Notes under the pieces: model-generated
Told to the model about the DNA's origin: nothing
The model's input: the letters and a program-made list of their open reading frames with translations, nothing else
Database searches by the model: none
Assembly: GCF_014269225.2 (NCBI RefSeq)
Contig: NZ_CP077097.1
Location: 626,001 to 690,000, forward strand
Direction: 5' to 3'
Source of the DNA: Pseudomonas anuradhapurensis
Lineage (GTDB): Bacteria; Pseudomonadota; Gammaproteobacteria; Pseudomonadales; Pseudomonadaceae
DNA length: 64,000 nucleotides
Shown: piece after piece, positions 63,972 to 64,000 of the stretch
Numbering within the stretch: position 1 is the first letter of the stretch
How the letters are laid out: each line of letters starts with the position of its first letter
Position numbers and translations under genes: made by a program

Positions 63972-64000
63972 TCAGGCAGCCGGCTTGATGCCGCAGCCTT
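63972..64000 (-). CDS. C-terminal end of an unidentified gene
   Basis: Nine codons ending in TGA at 63972-63974 (G-C-G-I-K-P-A-A before the stop) are open to the window edge on the minus strand, 9 bp before yigZ. Too short to name. It is included because the following gene starts right after it, which suggests a coupled pair. Confidence 0.35.

Overview
This 64 kb window is chromosomal DNA of a fluorescent pseudomonad of the Pseudomonas putida group. The evidence is the high GC content, the gene content and order (eutC-eutB-eat-exaC-eatR-mpl-ubiX, then bdhA-acoC-acoB-acoA-acoX-acoR, accC-accB-aroQ-dsbD, speA, add), and two families of short REP palindromes in many intergenic gaps. The gene order resembles what I recall of P. 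putida KT2440 around PP_0541-PP_0594; no database comparison was possible. I see no rRNA, tRNA, CRISPR array, prophage or large genomic island. The only transposase-like gene is a REP-associated tyrosine transposase (RAYT).

Layout. 1-1005: 5' part of a DedA membrane protein and a GNAT acetyltransferase. 1114-8821: ethanolamine catabolism without a microcompartment, made of the permease Eat, the ammonia-lyase EutBC, an acetaldehyde dehydrogenase and the sigma-54 activator EatR, with two sigma-54 promoters readable in the DNA. 8888-11147: mpl, ubiX and a small lipoprotein. 11294-13699: an SDR-like protein and a lipoprotein with 11 MORN repeats and a caspase-like C13 peptidase domain. 13930-21399: acetoin/butanediol catabolism with its activator AcoR and a sigma-54 promoter. 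21608-25952: accC-accB-aroQ and dsbD. 26172-29736: a chemoreceptor and a diguanylate cyclase. 29987-34316: DUF2333 protein, NUDIX hydrolase, SUI1/YciH and arginine decarboxylase SpeA. 34532-36458: RAYT and a MATE transporter. 36628-44419: alpha-2-macroglobulin and PBP1C, a recognised periplasmic defence and repair pair. 44428-47117: a PprB-like regulator, an FppA/TadV-like prepilin peptidase and two DUF4136 lipoproteins. 47138-51894: CmoM, a MazG-like hydrolase and a MaoC/high-molecular-weight FabG/thiolase set. 52083-54871: AraC regulator and dCache chemoreceptor. 55038-58622: copper resistance (copA-cueR, copZ) with two CueR-type promoters. 58745-64000: Bcr/CflA transporter, ArsR-type regulator, adenine/adenosine deaminase, an SDR, YigZ, and the last codons of another gene.

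How the genes work together: the eut and aco clusters both feed C2 units (acetaldehyde, then acetate; acetyl-CoA) to central metabolism. They are controlled by two paralogous GAF/AAA+/Fis activators, EatR and AcoR. accBC next uses acetyl-CoA for fatty-acid synthesis.

Most notable observations: a cluster of DnaA-box-like nonamers with a duplicated 41-42 bp module in the gap upstream of the SDR gene (63088-63381); a complete REP pair translated in frame inside EatR (8564-8684); the MORN-C13 lipoprotein; a strong stem-loop just before speA; and a 487-bp gap with a small ORF and hairpin (60075-60561). None of these is proven to be a new system.
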